Shown here: piece after piece, positions 7,747-15,849 of the stretch
How the letters are laid out: every line of letters starts with the position of its first letter
How positions within the stretch are numbered: the first letter of the stretch is position 1
Source of the DNA: an uncultured Solirubrobacteraceae bacterium
Lineage (GTDB): Bacteria; Actinomycetota; Thermoleophilia; Solirubrobacterales; Solirubrobacteraceae
Assembly (NCBI GenBank): GCA_902806175.1
Contig: CADCVQ010000030.1
Location: 1 to 33,925, forward strand
Length of the DNA: 33,925 bases
Direction: 5' to 3'
Made by a program: the position numbers and the translations under genes
Notes under the pieces: generated by a model
Seen by the model: the letters and a program-made list of their open reading frames with translations, nothing else
Told to the model about the DNA's origin: nothing
The model's database searches: none

Positions 7747-9930
7747 CTACGGCGGGGTGACTTCGCCCGGGTCCTCGGGCTCGACTTCCACGTCGGGCGG
7801 GTTGTCGTAGACGTCGGGGTTGTAGGCGTCGGGGTTGTAGCCGTTGCCGCCGGTTCCGCTCTGCGGCGTGCTCGGCGTCGGCCTGATCGCGCCCTGGTCG
7901 CGCTGCACCTGCTCCTGGGCCTGCCGGGCCTGCTCGGCAAGCTGGTCGGGGGTGTACTGCGGCTGGACCGGCGCCGGGTTTGCGCGCTTGCGCTTGAACG
8001 CCTTCGCCTTGAACTGCTGCTTGGGCTTCTGGAACTTGCCGCAGAAGCCGCGCGCAGCGGCCTTCATGTACTGGCCCCAGATCTGCGCGGGGAACGTGCC
8101 GCCGTCGACGTTGGCGCCGTTGAACAGCGGGCCCATCGGGATCCGGCCCTTCGGGAACCCGACCCACGTCGACGTCGCCAGGCGCGGTGAGAAGCCGACG
8201 AACCACGCGTCGGAGTTCTTGTCGGTCGTGCCGGTCTTGCCGCCGACCGGGCAGCCGGTCTTCGCGCGGCCGCCCGTCCCGGGCTTTGAGATGTTCATCT
8301 CGAGGATCTTCACGACCTCGTACATCGCCGCTTCCTGAAAGAGCCGCTTGCGCTTTGGCTTGGAGAGGTCGTCGACCTCGCCGTTGGGGAACGTGACCTT
8401 CGTGATCGCCTTGGGCGTGTTGCGCCAGCCGCCGTTGACGATCGTCGCGTAGGCGTTGGCCATCTCCAGCGGCGAGCAGCACTTCTCCAGCCCGCCGAGC
8501 GTCTCGGACGGGTAGCCCTGCAACGACGACGTGATCCCGAGGTCCTGCGCCGCCCGCTTGACCTTCTTCGGGCCGAGGTCGAGCGCGAGGCGGATGTAGA
8601 CGGTGTTGTCGGAGCTCAGCGTGCCCGAGATGAGGTTCGGCGAGCCGCCCTTGCACCTGCCGCCGTAGCAGTTGATCGTCACGCCGCCGTACTGCGGGCC
8701 GAGCGTGATCGGGCCCGACGGGTAGCTCGCCGACGCCGGGTTGATGCCCGCGCGGACGGCCGCGACGAGCGCCATGATCTTGAATGCCGAGCCGGGCTGG
8801 CGCTTGCCGTCGGCGGCGAGGTTGTACTGCGAGGTGCCGTACTTCGCCGACGACGCCATCGTCCGGATGTAGCCGTTCTTCGGATCGATGCTCACGATCG
8901 CGGCCGACGGCGCGCCGTCGAAGCTCAGGTTGTCGGCGATCGCCTTGCGCGCCTTCTTCTGCAGGTCGAGGTCGAGCGTCGTCTTCACCCGCAGGCCGCC
9001 GCCGCGCACGCGCTTGACGCCGTAATCCTTGATGAGCTGGTCGGTCACGTAGTCAAAGAAGAAGCTCTCGCGCTTCTGGCGGAAGTAGCCGCTCGGCTTG
9101 AGCTCCAGCGGCTGCGCGACCGCGTCGGCGGCCTCGCGCTCGCTGATGTAGCCCAGGTCGGCCATCTTGCGCAGCACCTGGTTGCGGCGCGCGACCGCGG
9201 CGGCCTCGGCGCGGAACGGGTTGTACTCGCTCGGCGCCTGCGGCAGGCCCGCGAGCAGCGCCGACTCCCCGAGCGACAGCTTCGAGGCGCTCTTGTCGAA
9301 GTACGCGCGCGACGCCGCCTCGATGCCGACCGCCTGCTGGCCGCCGTTGGTCCCGTAGGGCACCGAGTTGAGGTACTTCGTGAGGATCCACTCCTTGCCC
9401 TTGCGACCGGTGTGGACGTTCTCGAGCTCCTCGGCGAGCTTCGCCTCGCGGACCTTGCGCTCGAAGGACTTCTCGCGGTTGCCGGTATAGAGCGTGCGGA
9501 TCAGCTGCATCGTCAGCGTCGAGCCGCCCTGCAGCGTCTTGCCCGAGCTGGCGTTCTTGAACGCGGCGCGAATGACGCCCTCGAAGTCGACGCCCTTGTG
9601 CTGGTAGAAGCGCTCGTCCTCGATCGCGACGGTCGCATCGCGGACGTTCTTCGGCATCTTGCTCGACGCGATCGGGATCCGCAGCACGTCGTTCTGGATG
9701 ATCCCCAGCTGCTGGCCGTCGGCGGCGTAGACGCGCGAGATGCGGCCGGGGTCCTGCGGCTGCAGCGCGTTGAGCTCGGGCGCGGAGTTCGCGATGCCGA
9801 CGACGTAGCCGACGGCGCTCAGCCCCGCGATGACGGCACCCGCGATCAGCACGGAGATCGTGATGATGATGACGCGGCCGGCCCCGCCTCGCTGGCGGCG
9901 TCGGCGCTGGCGTTCGAGGCGCGCGGACAT
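7747..9930 (-). CDS. Class A penicillin-binding protein (PBP1, transglycosylase/transpeptidase)
   Basis: 727 residues. A basic cytoplasmic start precedes a membrane anchor (about 20-46). The GT51 glycosyltransferase domain has catalytic Glu104 in [16 protein letters not shown] at 134-143 and the RK-rich third motif near 158-166. The transpeptidase domain has Ser381-x-x-Lys384, SDN 440-442 and KTG 565-567. It polymerises lipid II and cross-links peptidoglycan outside the membrane. The C-terminus is a disordered Pro/Gln/Asn-rich tail with an [10 protein letters not shown] repeat and an acidic end. The transpeptidase half has an unusual number of cysteines (421, 426, 484, 485, 560 and one near 650). 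ATG 9928-9930 has no clear Shine-Dalgarno; a TAGAAT box lies about 50 nt upstream. Confidence 0.95.
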   Translation of the reverse strand: MSARLERQRRRRQRGGAGRVIIITISVLIAGAVIAGLSAVGYVVGIANSAPELNALQPQDPGRISRVYAADGQQLGIIQNDVLRIPIASSKMPKNVRDATVAIEDERFYQHKGVDFEGVIRAAFKNASSGKTLQGGSTLTMQLIRTLYTGNREKSFERKVREAKLAEELENVHTGRKGKEWILTKYLNSVPYGTNGGQQAVGIEAASRAYFDKSASKLSLGESALLAGLPQAPSEYNPFRAEAAAVARRNQVLRKMADLGYISEREAADAVAQPLELKPSGYFRQKRESFFFDYVTDQLIKDYGVKRVRGGGLRVKTTLDLDLQKKARKAIADNLSFDGAPSAAIVSIDPKNGYIRTMASSAKYGTSQYNLAADGKRQPGSAFKIMALVAAVRAGINPASASYPSGPITLGPQYGGVTINCYGGRCKGGSPNLISGTLSSDNTVYIRLALDLGPKKVKRAAQDLGITSSLQGYPSETLGGLEKCCSPLEMANAYATIVNGGWRNTPKAITKVTFPNGEVDDLSKPKRKRLFQEAAMYEVVKILEMNISKPGTGGRAKTGCPVGGKTGTTDKNSDAWFVGFSPRLATSTWVGFPKGRIPMGPLFNGANVDGGTFPAQIWGQYMKAAARGFCGKFQKPKQQFKAKAFKRKRANPAPVQPQYTPDQLAEQARQAQEQVQRDQGAIRPTPSTPQSGTGGNGYNPDAYNPDVYDNPPDVEVEPEDPGEVTPP

Positions 9931-9977
9931 TGTTGGCAGTCGCGCGCCGCTCGCCGGGAGCAGCCGCGCAACGATGG

Positions 9978-9983
9978 ATTCTA
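9978..9983 (-). promoter_or_regulatory. Candidate -10 box (TAGAAT) upstream of the PBP gene
   Basis: TAGAAT on the minus strand differs from TATAAT at one base and lies in the 166 bp divergent gap 9931-10096. Transcription from it would give a leader of about 40 nt before ATG 9930. I see no recognisable -35 at 16-18 bp. Confidence 0.4.
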
Positions 9984-10045
9984 GGGCAGAGCCACCTTCG
10001 CCCTCGTGGTACCCGATCCTGCCCGTGCACGGTCACGACGATCGG

Positions 10046-10073
10046 TTGCCAAGATGGCCAGGTGGGTCATGTT
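10046..10073 (+). promoter_or_regulatory. Weak promoter candidate for the mannosyltransferase gene
   Basis: TTGCCA (10046-10051) and CATGTT (10068-10073) are 16 bp apart, about 24 nt before ATG 10097. Both hexamers are imperfect, so this is only the best candidate in the gap. Confidence 0.22.
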
Positions 10074-10096
10074 GAACGTCACGACAGCAGCCACTG

Positions 10097-11347
10097 ATGC
10101 TCTTGCGCGCGCTGCCCGGCCGCATCGCCGTGGCGGCCGACGAGGCCGTCGCCGACGCGTGGCGGGCGCTGTGGATCTCGCGGCTGCTCGTGTGGGCTGC
10201 GGCGATCGGCGCGGTCGCGCTGTTCGGCCTGTCGGCGCGCGCGGGGGACTTCGATCCCGCCGGGCTGACGACGCCCTACGGCGCGACCGGCGACGCGCTC
10301 GCCGCGCCGCTCGGGCGCTGGGACTCGGTCTGGTTCATGGCGATCGCGTCAGACGGCTACGGCGGCGGCGCGCGCGAGGCGTTCTTTCCGCTCTATCCGC
10401 TGCTCGTCCGCGGCGCGGGTGCGCCGTTGGGGTCGACCCTGATCGGCGGCGCGCTGGCGTCGACGGCGCTGCTCTTCGTGGCGCTCGTCCTGCTGCACCG
10501 GCTCGTCGCGCTGGATCACGACCGCGCGGTCGCGCGCAACGCCGTCCTCGTCACGGCGCTGTTTCCGATGTCGTTCTTCTTCTCGGCGGTCTACAGCGAG
10601 TCGCTCTTTCTCAGTCTCTCGGTCGGCGCGATCTATGCAGCGCGGCGCGAACGCTGGGCGTGGGCGGGGGCGCTCGGGCTGCTCGCCGCCACGACGCGCA
10701 GCGCGGGCGTGCTGCTGCTCATCCCGCTGGCGATGATCTACCTCTGGGATGTCGCGCGCCCGAGCCTGCGCACGATGCGCCCCCTGCGCGCCGACGCGCT
10801 GTGGTTGGTGCTCGTGCCGCTCGGCCTGGCCGCCTACTGCGGATTTCTTGCGCTCGACGGCCACGACCCGCTGGCGCCGTTCAACGCGCAGGAGGTCTGG
10901 TTTCGCTCGTTCGCAGGACCCTTCGCCGGCGCGTGGGACGGACTCGTCGCCGCGGTGCAGGGAGCGCGCCAACTGCTCTCGGGCGCGCGCGAGCCGGTCT
11001 ACTTCACCGCCGCCGGCGGGGATCCGTTCGTCGTCGCGCGGCACAACATCGAGCTGCTCGTATGGCTCGTGCTGGCGCTCGTCGCCGTGGCCGGCGTGCT
11101 GCGGCGGCTGCCCGCGGCCTACGGCGCCTACGTCGTGGCGGCGCTCGCGCTGCCGCTCTCCTATCCCGTCGGGCCGCAGCCGCTCATGTCGCTGCCGCGG
11201 TTTCTGGCGGTGCTCTTTCCGCTGGCGATCTGGCTCGCCGTCTGGATGACCGGCCGTGTCGCGCGCGAGCGCGTCGTCGTCGCCGTGTTCGCCGTCGCCC
11301 TCGCGGTCTATACGGGCATCTTCGCCACGTGGCACTGGGTCGCGTAG
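10097..11347 (+). CDS. PIG-V-like (GT76-type) membrane mannosyltransferase
   Basis: 416 residues, almost entirely hydrophobic, with about nine to ten transmembrane segments. The first periplasmic loop has an acidic RWDSVWF motif followed by FFPLYPLLVR. Downstream is the segment FPMSFFFSAVYSESLFL and then TRSAGVLLL. This arrangement is typical of PIG-V/GT76 polyprenyl-phosphate-mannose-dependent transferases, where the Asp in the first loop is the likely catalytic residue. In actinobacteria such enzymes mannosylate lipids or secreted proteins; the acceptor here is unknown. The stop lies inside the overlapping start of the HAD gene, so the two are coupled. Confidence 0.8.
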   Translation: MLLRALPGRIAVAADEAVADAWRALWISRLLVWAAAIGAVALFGLSARAGDFDPAGLTTPYGATGDALAAPLGRWDSVWFMAIASDGYGGGAREAFFPLYPLLVRGAGAPLGSTLIGGALASTALLFVALVLLHRLVALDHDRAVARNAVLVTALFPMSFFFSAVYSESLFLSLSVGAIYAARRERWAWAGALGLLAATTRSAGVLLLIPLAMIYLWDVARPSLRTMRPLRADALWLVLVPLGLAAYCGFLALDGHDPLAPFNAQEVWFRSFAGPFAGAWDGLVAAVQGARQLLSGAREPVYFTAAGGDPFVVARHNIELLVWLVLALVAVAGVLRRLPAAYGAYVVAALALPLSYPVGPQPLMSLPRFLAVLFPLAIWLAVWMTGRVARERVVVAVFAVALAVYTGIFATWHWVA

Positions 11348-12033
11348 TCACGCTCGACGCGCTTGGGACGCTCGTCGAGCTCGAGCGACCCGCGCCGCGA
11401 CTTGCGGCCGAGCTGCGCGCCCGCGGCCTGCAGGTCAGCGACGCGCAGGCCGGCGCCGCGCTGCGCGAGGAGATCGCCTACTACCGCGCGCACCACGACA
11501 TCGCCGTGGACGCGGCGTCGCTTGCGCTGCTGCGCGAGCGCTGCGCGCAGGTGCTGCACGTCGCGCTGCAGCGTGCGGGCGCCGGCGCGGGCGCGCTTGC
11601 GCCGGGCGAGCTGCGCGACGCGCTTCTGGCGGCGCTGCGCTTCCGGCCGTTTGACGACGTGCCCGGCGCACTCGCCGAGCTGCGCGCGGCCGGCCACCGC
11701 CTGATCGTCGTGTCCAACTGGGACGTGTCGCTGCACGAGATGCTGCGCACGACCGGCCTGGACATGCTCGTCGACGGCGCGATCAGCTCCGCGGAGGCCG
11801 GCGCGCGCAAGCCGGCGGCGGGCATCTTCCGTCGCGCACTGCAGCTCGCCGCGTCGCCGGACCGCGGGCGCCCGGCGCTGCACGTCGGCGACTCGGTGAC
11901 GCTCGATGTCGCCGGCGCGCTGGGTGCCGGCCTGCGCGCGGTGCTCGTCGCCCGCGGCGCCACGCCGGACCGCGTTCCGGCGGGCGTGCCGGTGCTCGCG
12001 ACACTGGACGGGCTCGCGGCGCTCGCTGCGTAA
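11329..12033 (+). CDS. HAD-superfamily hydrolase
   Basis: 234 residues from GTG 11329, overlapping the end of the mannosyltransferase gene by 19 nt. HAD motifs: I, the nucleophile Asp in TLDALGTL near residue 10; II, VVSNWD near 128; III, Lys in RKPAAGIF near 161; IV, HVGDSVTLD near 185. An alpha-helical cap lies between motifs I and II. Motif I is DALGT instead of DxDGT, so the usual acid/base Asp is missing. That is the pattern of haloacid-dehalogenase and HDHD3-like members rather than ordinary phosphatases. The substrate cannot be told from sequence. No ATG is available near the start, so GTG is inferred from motif I position. Confidence 0.8.
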   Translation: MALGRVVTLDALGTLVELERPAPRLAAELRARGLQVSDAQAGAALREEIAYYRAHHDIAVDAASLALLRERCAQVLHVALQRAGAGAGALAPGELRDALLAALRFRPFDDVPGALAELRAAGHRLIVVSNWDVSLHEMLRTTGLDMLVDGAISSAEAGARKPAAGIFRRALQLAASPDRGRPALHVGDSVTLDVAGALGAGLRAVLVARGATPDRVPAGVPVLATLDGLAALAA

Positions 12034-12036
12034 CCT
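12031..12036 (+). promoter_or_regulatory. Candidate leaderless -10 box (TAACCT) that includes the HAD stop codon
   Basis: TAACCT contains the TAA stop of the HAD gene (12031-12033) and ends 9 nt before ATG 12046 of the CPBP protease gene. The same spacing occurs at infA, pyrE and the Ddn-like gene. No Shine-Dalgarno is present in the 9 nt. Confidence 0.4.
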
Positions 12037-12045
12037 GCCCCGACG

Positions 12046-12948
12046 ATGTCCGATGCACCGCCCCCGCCGGAGTCCCCGCCCAGCGCGCCTGCTGCTCCCG
12101 CACCCGCGCAGCCCGCGGGCGCGCCGCCACTGCTCGGTCGCGCCGGGTGGCCGCCGTGGCTGGCGGCGCTCGCGTTCGTGGCGGGCTTCGGGATCACGAT
12201 CGTCGCCGGCCTCTTCGTCTTCGTCGCGGCGACGGCGGTCGGCGTCTCCGAGGACGCGCCCGGCATCGGTATCGGCCTGACGCTCGCGCAGAACGTCGCG
12301 CTCGTCGGCGCGGCCTTCTTCTTCGCGTCGATGGGGCGCGGCCGGGCGGCGGCGGCGGACTTCGGCCTGCGCCGGCCGCGATTCTGGGCAAGCGTCGGAC
12401 TGCTCGTCGCGGTCTGGATCGGCTTTCTCCTGCTGAGCGCCGCGTGGGCCACCGCGTTCTCGCTCGACGAGCCGCAGGAGCTGCCCGACGAGCTCGGCGC
12501 AAACGGCCCGCTGCTCAACGCGCTCGCGGTCGTCGTGCTCGTCACGGTCATCGCACCGCTGGGCGAAGAGCTGTTCTTCCGGGGCTTCTTCTTCGGAGCT
12601 GTGCGCAACTGGAAGGGGCCATGGCCCGCGGCGCTGATCACCGGCATCGTCTTCGGGGGCATCCACGCCGGCTCGTCGCCGGTCGGTTACCTCGTACCGC
12701 TGATGATCCTGGGCGCCGCCCTGTGCCTGCTCTACGAGTGGACCGGCTCGTTGTATCCGCCGATCGCGCTGCACGCGCTGAACAACTCGATCGCGCTCGG
12801 CGCGAACCTCGACTGGGACTGGCAGATCCCGGCGATGATGGTCGGCTCGACCGCGGCGGCGCTGCTGTGCGCCTGGCTGCTCGCGCGCGCTGTCGGCGAC
12901 GCGCGCCGCGTGCCGGCCGCGAGTTCGCCGGCGCCCGGCGCCGCCTGA
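12046..12948 (+). CDS. CPBP-family intramembrane metalloprotease
   Basis: 300 residues. A disordered Pro/Ala-rich cytoplasmic start (1-35) is followed by about eight membrane segments. The three CPBP/Abi motifs are intact: GEELFFRG with Glu174-Glu175 and Arg179, FGGIHAG with His207, and HALNNS with a second His near 244. These are the metal and catalytic residues of Rce1-like proteases. In bacteria such proteins process membrane peptides, including bacteriocin precursors, or modulate anti-sigma factors, but no substrate gene is visible. It lies 12 bp after the HAD gene and probably has its own start site. Confidence 0.9.
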   Translation: MSDAPPPPESPPSAPAAPAPAQPAGAPPLLGRAGWPPWLAALAFVAGFGITIVAGLFVFVAATAVGVSEDAPGIGIGLTLAQNVALVGAAFFFASMGRGRAAAADFGLRRPRFWASVGLLVAVWIGFLLLSAAWATAFSLDEPQELPDELGANGPLLNALAVVVLVTVIAPLGEELFFRGFFFGAVRNWKGPWPAALITGIVFGGIHAGSSPVGYLVPLMILGAALCLLYEWTGSLYPPIALHALNNSIALGANLDWDWQIPAMMVGSTAAALLCAWLLARAVGDARRVPAASSPAPGAA

Positions 12949-12975
12949 ACGGAGTCGTCCGCCTGCGCCACGTGG

Positions 12976-12981
12976 CATAGT
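12976..12981 (+). promoter_or_regulatory. Candidate -10 box (CATAGT) of the L,D-transpeptidase gene
   Basis: CATAGT matches TATAAT at four of six positions and ends 9 nt before ATG 12991, the same spacing as other leaderless candidates here. It is weaker because the first T is absent. Confidence 0.28.
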
Positions 12982-12990
12982 GCCGCCTCG

Positions 12991-13959
12991 ATGCGTCGCG
13001 CCGCCGTCATGTTCTCCCTCTTGGTGGCGGCGGGCGCACCGACCGCGGCCGCGCGCGCCCAGGCACCTGCCGCGCCGCCGCCGCCGGCCGACGCGCAGAT
13101 GACGCTGAAGGTCGAGCGCGTCGGCGGAGCGCGCGCCACCGTCCTCAGCGGGTCGAGCGTTCGGGTCCGCGGGACGCTGCCCGTGTTCGCTGCGGGCGAG
13201 ACGGTGACGGTGCGGTTCTACATCGCCGGCAAGAAGCGCTTCGCGCGCCGCGTCGCGCTGCAGCCGCAGGCGGACGGAACGGGCGCGATCGCGCTCTCCT
13301 ACAGGCCGCGGCGGGTCGGCACGATGAAGATCACGGCGACGCATCCCGCGTCGCCGGCGATCAACGTCTTCATCGCGAAGGCGCCCGCGGTCGACGTCAT
13401 CCCGCGCCGCGTCACGCCCAGCAGCGGCGCAGCATCGATCCGTGCGCTGCAGCGCCGGCTGCGCCGGCTGGGCTATGTGACCGGGGCGCGCGGCTCATTC
13501 GACGGGCGCACGGCGCGCGCTGTCCTCGCGTTTCGCAAGGTCTCGGGGATGGCGCGCACGACGAGCGCCTCGACGGGCGTCATGCGGGCGATCGCGCGCG
13601 GCAAGGGCCGCTTCGTGATCCGCTTTCCCAAGCACGGCCGCCACATCGAGGCCGACCTCTCGCGCCAGGTCATCGCCCTGATCCAGGCTGGTCGCGTGCG
13701 GCGCATCTACCCGGTCTCGTCGGGTGCCCCCAGCACGCCGACGGTGCAGGGCTCCTTCAAGGTCTACTCCAAGACGCCCGGCACGAACGCCAAGGGCATG
13801 GTCCACTCCGCGTACTTCATCCGCGGCTACGCGACGCATGGCTATCCGTCGGTGCCGGTCTACCCGGCCAGCCACGGCTGCCTGCGAGTGCCGATCCCCG
13901 ACGCGCTCAGCCTCTTTCGGTGGATCAAGATCGGGACCCCGGTCGACGTCTACCCGTAG
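12991..13959 (+). CDS. L,D-transpeptidase with peptidoglycan-binding domain (YkuD)
   Basis: 322 residues. A signal peptide (1-24, cleavage likely near ARA-QA) is followed by an Ig-like beta region (about 38-135). A type 1 peptidoglycan-binding domain follows (about 147-190, with LQRRLRRLGY and a TARAV helix), then a YkuD catalytic domain (about 207-321). The active site is complete: His283 in THGY and the SHGC box with His295 and Cys297, followed by Arg299. The enzyme forms 3-3 meso-diaminopimelate cross-links or attaches proteins to peptidoglycan outside the membrane and is carbapenem- rather than penicillin-sensitive. With the PBP1 gene 3 kb away, the region encodes both cross-linking chemistries. 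The last 10 bp overlap the convergent small membrane protein gene. Confidence 0.93.
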   Translation: MRRAAVMFSLLVAAGAPTAAARAQAPAAPPPPADAQMTLKVERVGGARATVLSGSSVRVRGTLPVFAAGETVTVRFYIAGKKRFARRVALQPQADGTGAIALSYRPRRVGTMKITATHPASPAINVFIAKAPAVDVIPRRVTPSSGAASIRALQRRLRRLGYVTGARGSFDGRTARAVLAFRKVSGMARTTSASTGVMRAIARGKGRFVIRFPKHGRHIEADLSRQVIALIQAGRVRRIYPVSSGAPSTPTVQGSFKVYSKTPGTNAKGMVHSAYFIRGYATHGYPSVPVYPASHGCLRVPIPDALSLFRWIKIGTPVDVYP

Positions 13960-14336
13960 CGCGGACGCGCGAGGGGGCTGCCGCGCCCCTTGGCATAGCG
14001 CGAGGCGAAGCCGAGCAGGAAGCCGTACACGAGCAGTCCCAGGAGCGCCGGCACGCCGCGCCGCACCCAGCGGCTGTCGGCGTTCGCGGAAACGGCGGCG
14101 AAGGGCCGCAGCAGCACGTCGTTGGCGTCGTCGATCGCCTCGCGGACCGCGCCGTTGCGCCGCTCGCGCTCGCGCTCGCCGGCGGGCGTCGGGTCGGCGG
14201 CGCGCGGATCGCCGGTGATCCGGTTGCGCGAGGCGTCCGACGCGCGGTCGATGTCGGCGACGGCGAACAGGATGAAGCCGCAGGCGACGATCAGGCTCAG
14301 GGCGATCGCGAGGAAACGCAGGAGACGTTCGGCCAC
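13950..14336 (-). CDS. Small two-helix membrane protein, unknown function
   Basis: 128 residues from GTG 14334-14336. One helix at the N-terminus (about 5-27) and one near the C-terminus (about 95-111) flank a charged, Arg/Glu-rich middle segment (about 30-75) likely to lie outside the membrane. I recognise no domain. Frame and composition are convincing because the hydrophobic segments are clean and the neighbouring frames are Arg-rich nonsense. It converges on the L,D-transpeptidase gene with 10 bp overlap and is divergent from pyrE across 20 bp. Confidence 0.65.
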   Translation of the reverse strand: MAERLLRFLAIALSLIVACGFILFAVADIDRASDASRNRITGDPRAADPTPAGERERERRNGAVREAIDDANDVLLRPFAAVSANADSRWVRRGVPALLGLLVYGFLLGFASRYAKGRGSPLARPRYG

Positions 14337-14341
14337 GCATC

Positions 14342-14348
14342 TAAGGTA
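14342..14348. promoter_or_regulatory. Shared bidirectional -10 element (TAAGGTA)
   Basis: The 20 bp between GTG 14336 (minus) and ATG 14357 (plus) contains TAAGGTA. Read forward it gives TAAGGT, 9 nt before pyrE. Read backward it gives TACCTT, 6 nt before the membrane protein gene. One TANNNTA block therefore offers a -10 box to both genes, and both transcripts would be leaderless. Confidence 0.42.
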
Positions 14349-14356
14349 GGCGAGCG

Positions 14357-14905
14357 ATGAACGCGCATGGACGATTGACCGACGAGCTGCGCGACCACGC
14401 GCTCGTCATCGGCGAGGTGACGCTGACGAGCGGGCGCAAGGCGCAGTACTACGTCGACGCCAAGCGGGCGATCCTGCGCCGCGCGGGCTTCATGGCGCTC
14501 GGCGAGCTGCTCGCCGCGCGCGCCGAGCAGTGGCGAGCGACCGCCGTCGGCGGCATGACGATGGGCGCCGACGCCGTCACCTGCGCCGCGCTGGCCGGCG
14601 GCGCCGACGTAAAGGGCTTCTTCGTGCGCAAGGAGGTCAAGCGCCATGGTCTCTCGCGGCGCATCGAGGGCCCGCTGCTGGCGCCCGAGGACCGCTGCCT
14701 CGTCGTCGAGGACGTCGTCAGCACCGGCGGCTCGACGGTCGCGGCGATCGAGGCGCTGCAGGAGGCCGGCCACGAGATCTGCGGTGTCGTCAGCGTCCTT
14801 GACCGCCTTGCCGGAGGCGGCGTGCGGATCGAGGCCGCCGCGGGCGCCCCGTACGCGGCGCTGGTCACGATCGACGACATCTACCCCGAGCGCCCCGACC
14901 GCTGA
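14357..14905 (+). CDS. pyrE: Orotate phosphoribosyltransferase
   Basis: 182 residues of a type I phosphoribosyltransferase fold. Orotate reacts with PRPP to give orotidine 5'-monophosphate, the fifth step of pyrimidine synthesis. Visible landmarks are the N-terminal LTSGRKAQYYVDAK stretch that contacts orotate (24-37), the flexible catalytic loop with FVRKEVKRHG (91-100), and the PRPP-binding signature LVVEDVVSTGGST (115-127). The gene stands alone, without other pyr genes. ATG 14357 is set by the family's short N-terminus and lies 9 nt after a -10-like box. Confidence 0.95.
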   Translation: MNAHGRLTDELRDHALVIGEVTLTSGRKAQYYVDAKRAILRRAGFMALGELLAARAEQWRATAVGGMTMGADAVTCAALAGGADVKGFFVRKEVKRHGLSRRIEGPLLAPEDRCLVVEDVVSTGGSTVAAIEALQEAGHEICGVVSVLDRLAGGGVRIEAAAGAPYAALVTIDDIYPERPDR

Positions 14906-14990
14906 GGCGGCGCCCGACGAGGTTGTCGATGCGATCGTGGCGTTTCTTGCTCGGTATGGCGCAGCAATCACGCCATCACGGACCCGGGCG

Positions 14991-15012
14991 GCGACGCGGC
15001 GGCCGCCGTCGC
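14991..15012. terminator. GC hairpin between convergent pyrE and Ddn-like genes
   Basis: A perfect 10 bp palindrome (GGCGGCCGCC, 14998-15007) is flanked by arms GCGA and TCGC that extend the stem past a small bulge. It lies in the 198 bp convergent gap 14906-15103. There is no T-tract, so it can only be called a possible bidirectional stop. I see nothing else in this gap. Confidence 0.28.
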
Positions 15013-15103
15013 GGGCTCACGCCATATCTCACCCGGGTAGCGAGCGAGCGCCCTCGTGGCGCATATCCCGCTCACACGCGCGTCACATAGGCCACGCCAC
15101 GAG

Positions 15104-15520
15104 CTACGCGTCGAGGTCGACGCGCACCACGAGCAGGTCGCTGCCCATCGCCCGCACGCTGCTGGCGTTCATCCGCGACATCGAGCGCAGGCGCGCCCGC
15201 GGATCGTCGCCGTCGAGCACGTGCGCGGTCCCGCTGCGCCAGCGCCCATGCACGCGGATCCGCACGCGCGGATCGGCCTCGATGTTGCGCACGTACGCGG
15301 CCTTGCGGCCCATCTCGGCGACGATCCAGAACGTGTTCGTCGCGCGCTCGAAGCCGTTCGATACCGGCGTGCGGCGCGGCTCGCCGCTCTTGCGGCCGGT
15401 CGTCTCGAGCAGCGCGATTCCGGGCGCCAGGCCGCGCGCGGCGAGCGCGCGGATCGGCGGGTTGAACACGCGCACCTGAAACGCGGTGACGAGCCGGCGC
15501 TTGCGATCTGGCGACGCCAC
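15104..15520 (-). CDS. Ddn-like deazaflavin (F420)-dependent nitroreductase/quinone reductase family protein
   Basis: 138 residues with the split-barrel pattern of the Ddn/Rv3547 family: LLETTGRKSGEPRRTPV near 38-54, the core strand with FWIVAEMGRKAAYVRNIEADP near 64-84, and a GTAHVL strand. In mycobacteria these proteins use reduced cofactor F420 to reduce quinones or activate nitroimidazoles. Presence implies F420 biosynthesis elsewhere in the genome. GTG 15518-15520 is preceded by TAGACT ending 9 nt upstream and no Shine-Dalgarno. The N-terminal helix is basic, consistent with membrane association seen in the family. Confidence 0.85.
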   Translation of the reverse strand: MASPDRKRRLVTAFQVRVFNPPIRALAARGLAPGIALLETTGRKSGEPRRTPVSNGFERATNTFWIVAEMGRKAAYVRNIEADPRVRIRVHGRWRSGTAHVLDGDDPRARLRSMSRMNASSVRAMGSDLLVVRVDLDA

Positions 15521-15529
15521 GGGCGCCCG

Positions 15530-15535
15530 AGTCTA
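15530..15535 (-). promoter_or_regulatory. Candidate leaderless -10 box (TAGACT) of the Ddn-like gene
   Basis: On the minus strand TAGACT fits TANNNT and is followed by 9 nt of pure G/C and then the GTG start. It is the clearest example in the window of this spacing. Confidence 0.45.
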
Positions 15536-15733
15536 GATGGCTGATTCCACAACCGGCACCGCCATCTGCACGCGTCTCGCGGCGCAGGATCGCCACATGT
15601 CACAGGAGGCCGTGCCGCTGGCACTGTCCACCTTTGACCTGCGACCCCCTGCATCCGCGATACACGCACATCTGACGGCCCCGGCCGCGGAATCAACCAT
15701 CTAAGTTCGCGATCAGCGCGCGGCCGCAGCGGG

Positions 15734-15758
15734 GCGACGCGACGTGGCGCGTCGTCGC
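15734..15758 (-). terminator. Hairpin downstream of the peptide-transporter operon and tRNA-Arg
   Basis: Arms GCGACGCGACG (15734-15744) and CGTCGTCGC (15750-15758) form a strong stem with one bulge and a 5 nt loop, 18 bp beyond the tRNA 3' end. There is no T-run on the minus strand, so termination is plausible but unproven. The remainder of 15521-15776 (256 bp) shows no open frame I would defend. Confidence 0.35.
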
Positions 15759-15776
15759 TCGCTATTGCGGAGGGAG

Positions 15777-15849
15777 TGCCCCAGGCAGGAGTCGAACCTG
15801 CGGCCTACCGCTTAGGAGGCGGTCGCTCTGTCCACTGAGCTACTGGGGC
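15777..15849 (-). tRNA. tRNA-Arg (anticodon CCU)
   Basis: The minus strand folds as a complete 73 nt cloverleaf. The acceptor stem is GCCCCAG/CTGGGGC with discriminator A. The D-arm is GCTC/GAGC. The anticodon stem ACCGC/GCGGT encloses loop CTCCTAA, giving anticodon CCT. A 5 nt variable loop is followed by T-arm GCAGG-TTCGACT-CCTGC. It decodes AGG. CCA is not encoded. Its first 10 nt overlap the end of the upstream peptide-transporter ATPase gene, whose TAG stop is formed by tRNA positions 8-10. Confidence 0.96.

Noticed and set aside
11308-13344. 678-codon minus-strand frame opposite HAD, CPBP and L,D-transpeptidase genes
   Set aside because: Shadow of three motif-complete plus-strand genes.
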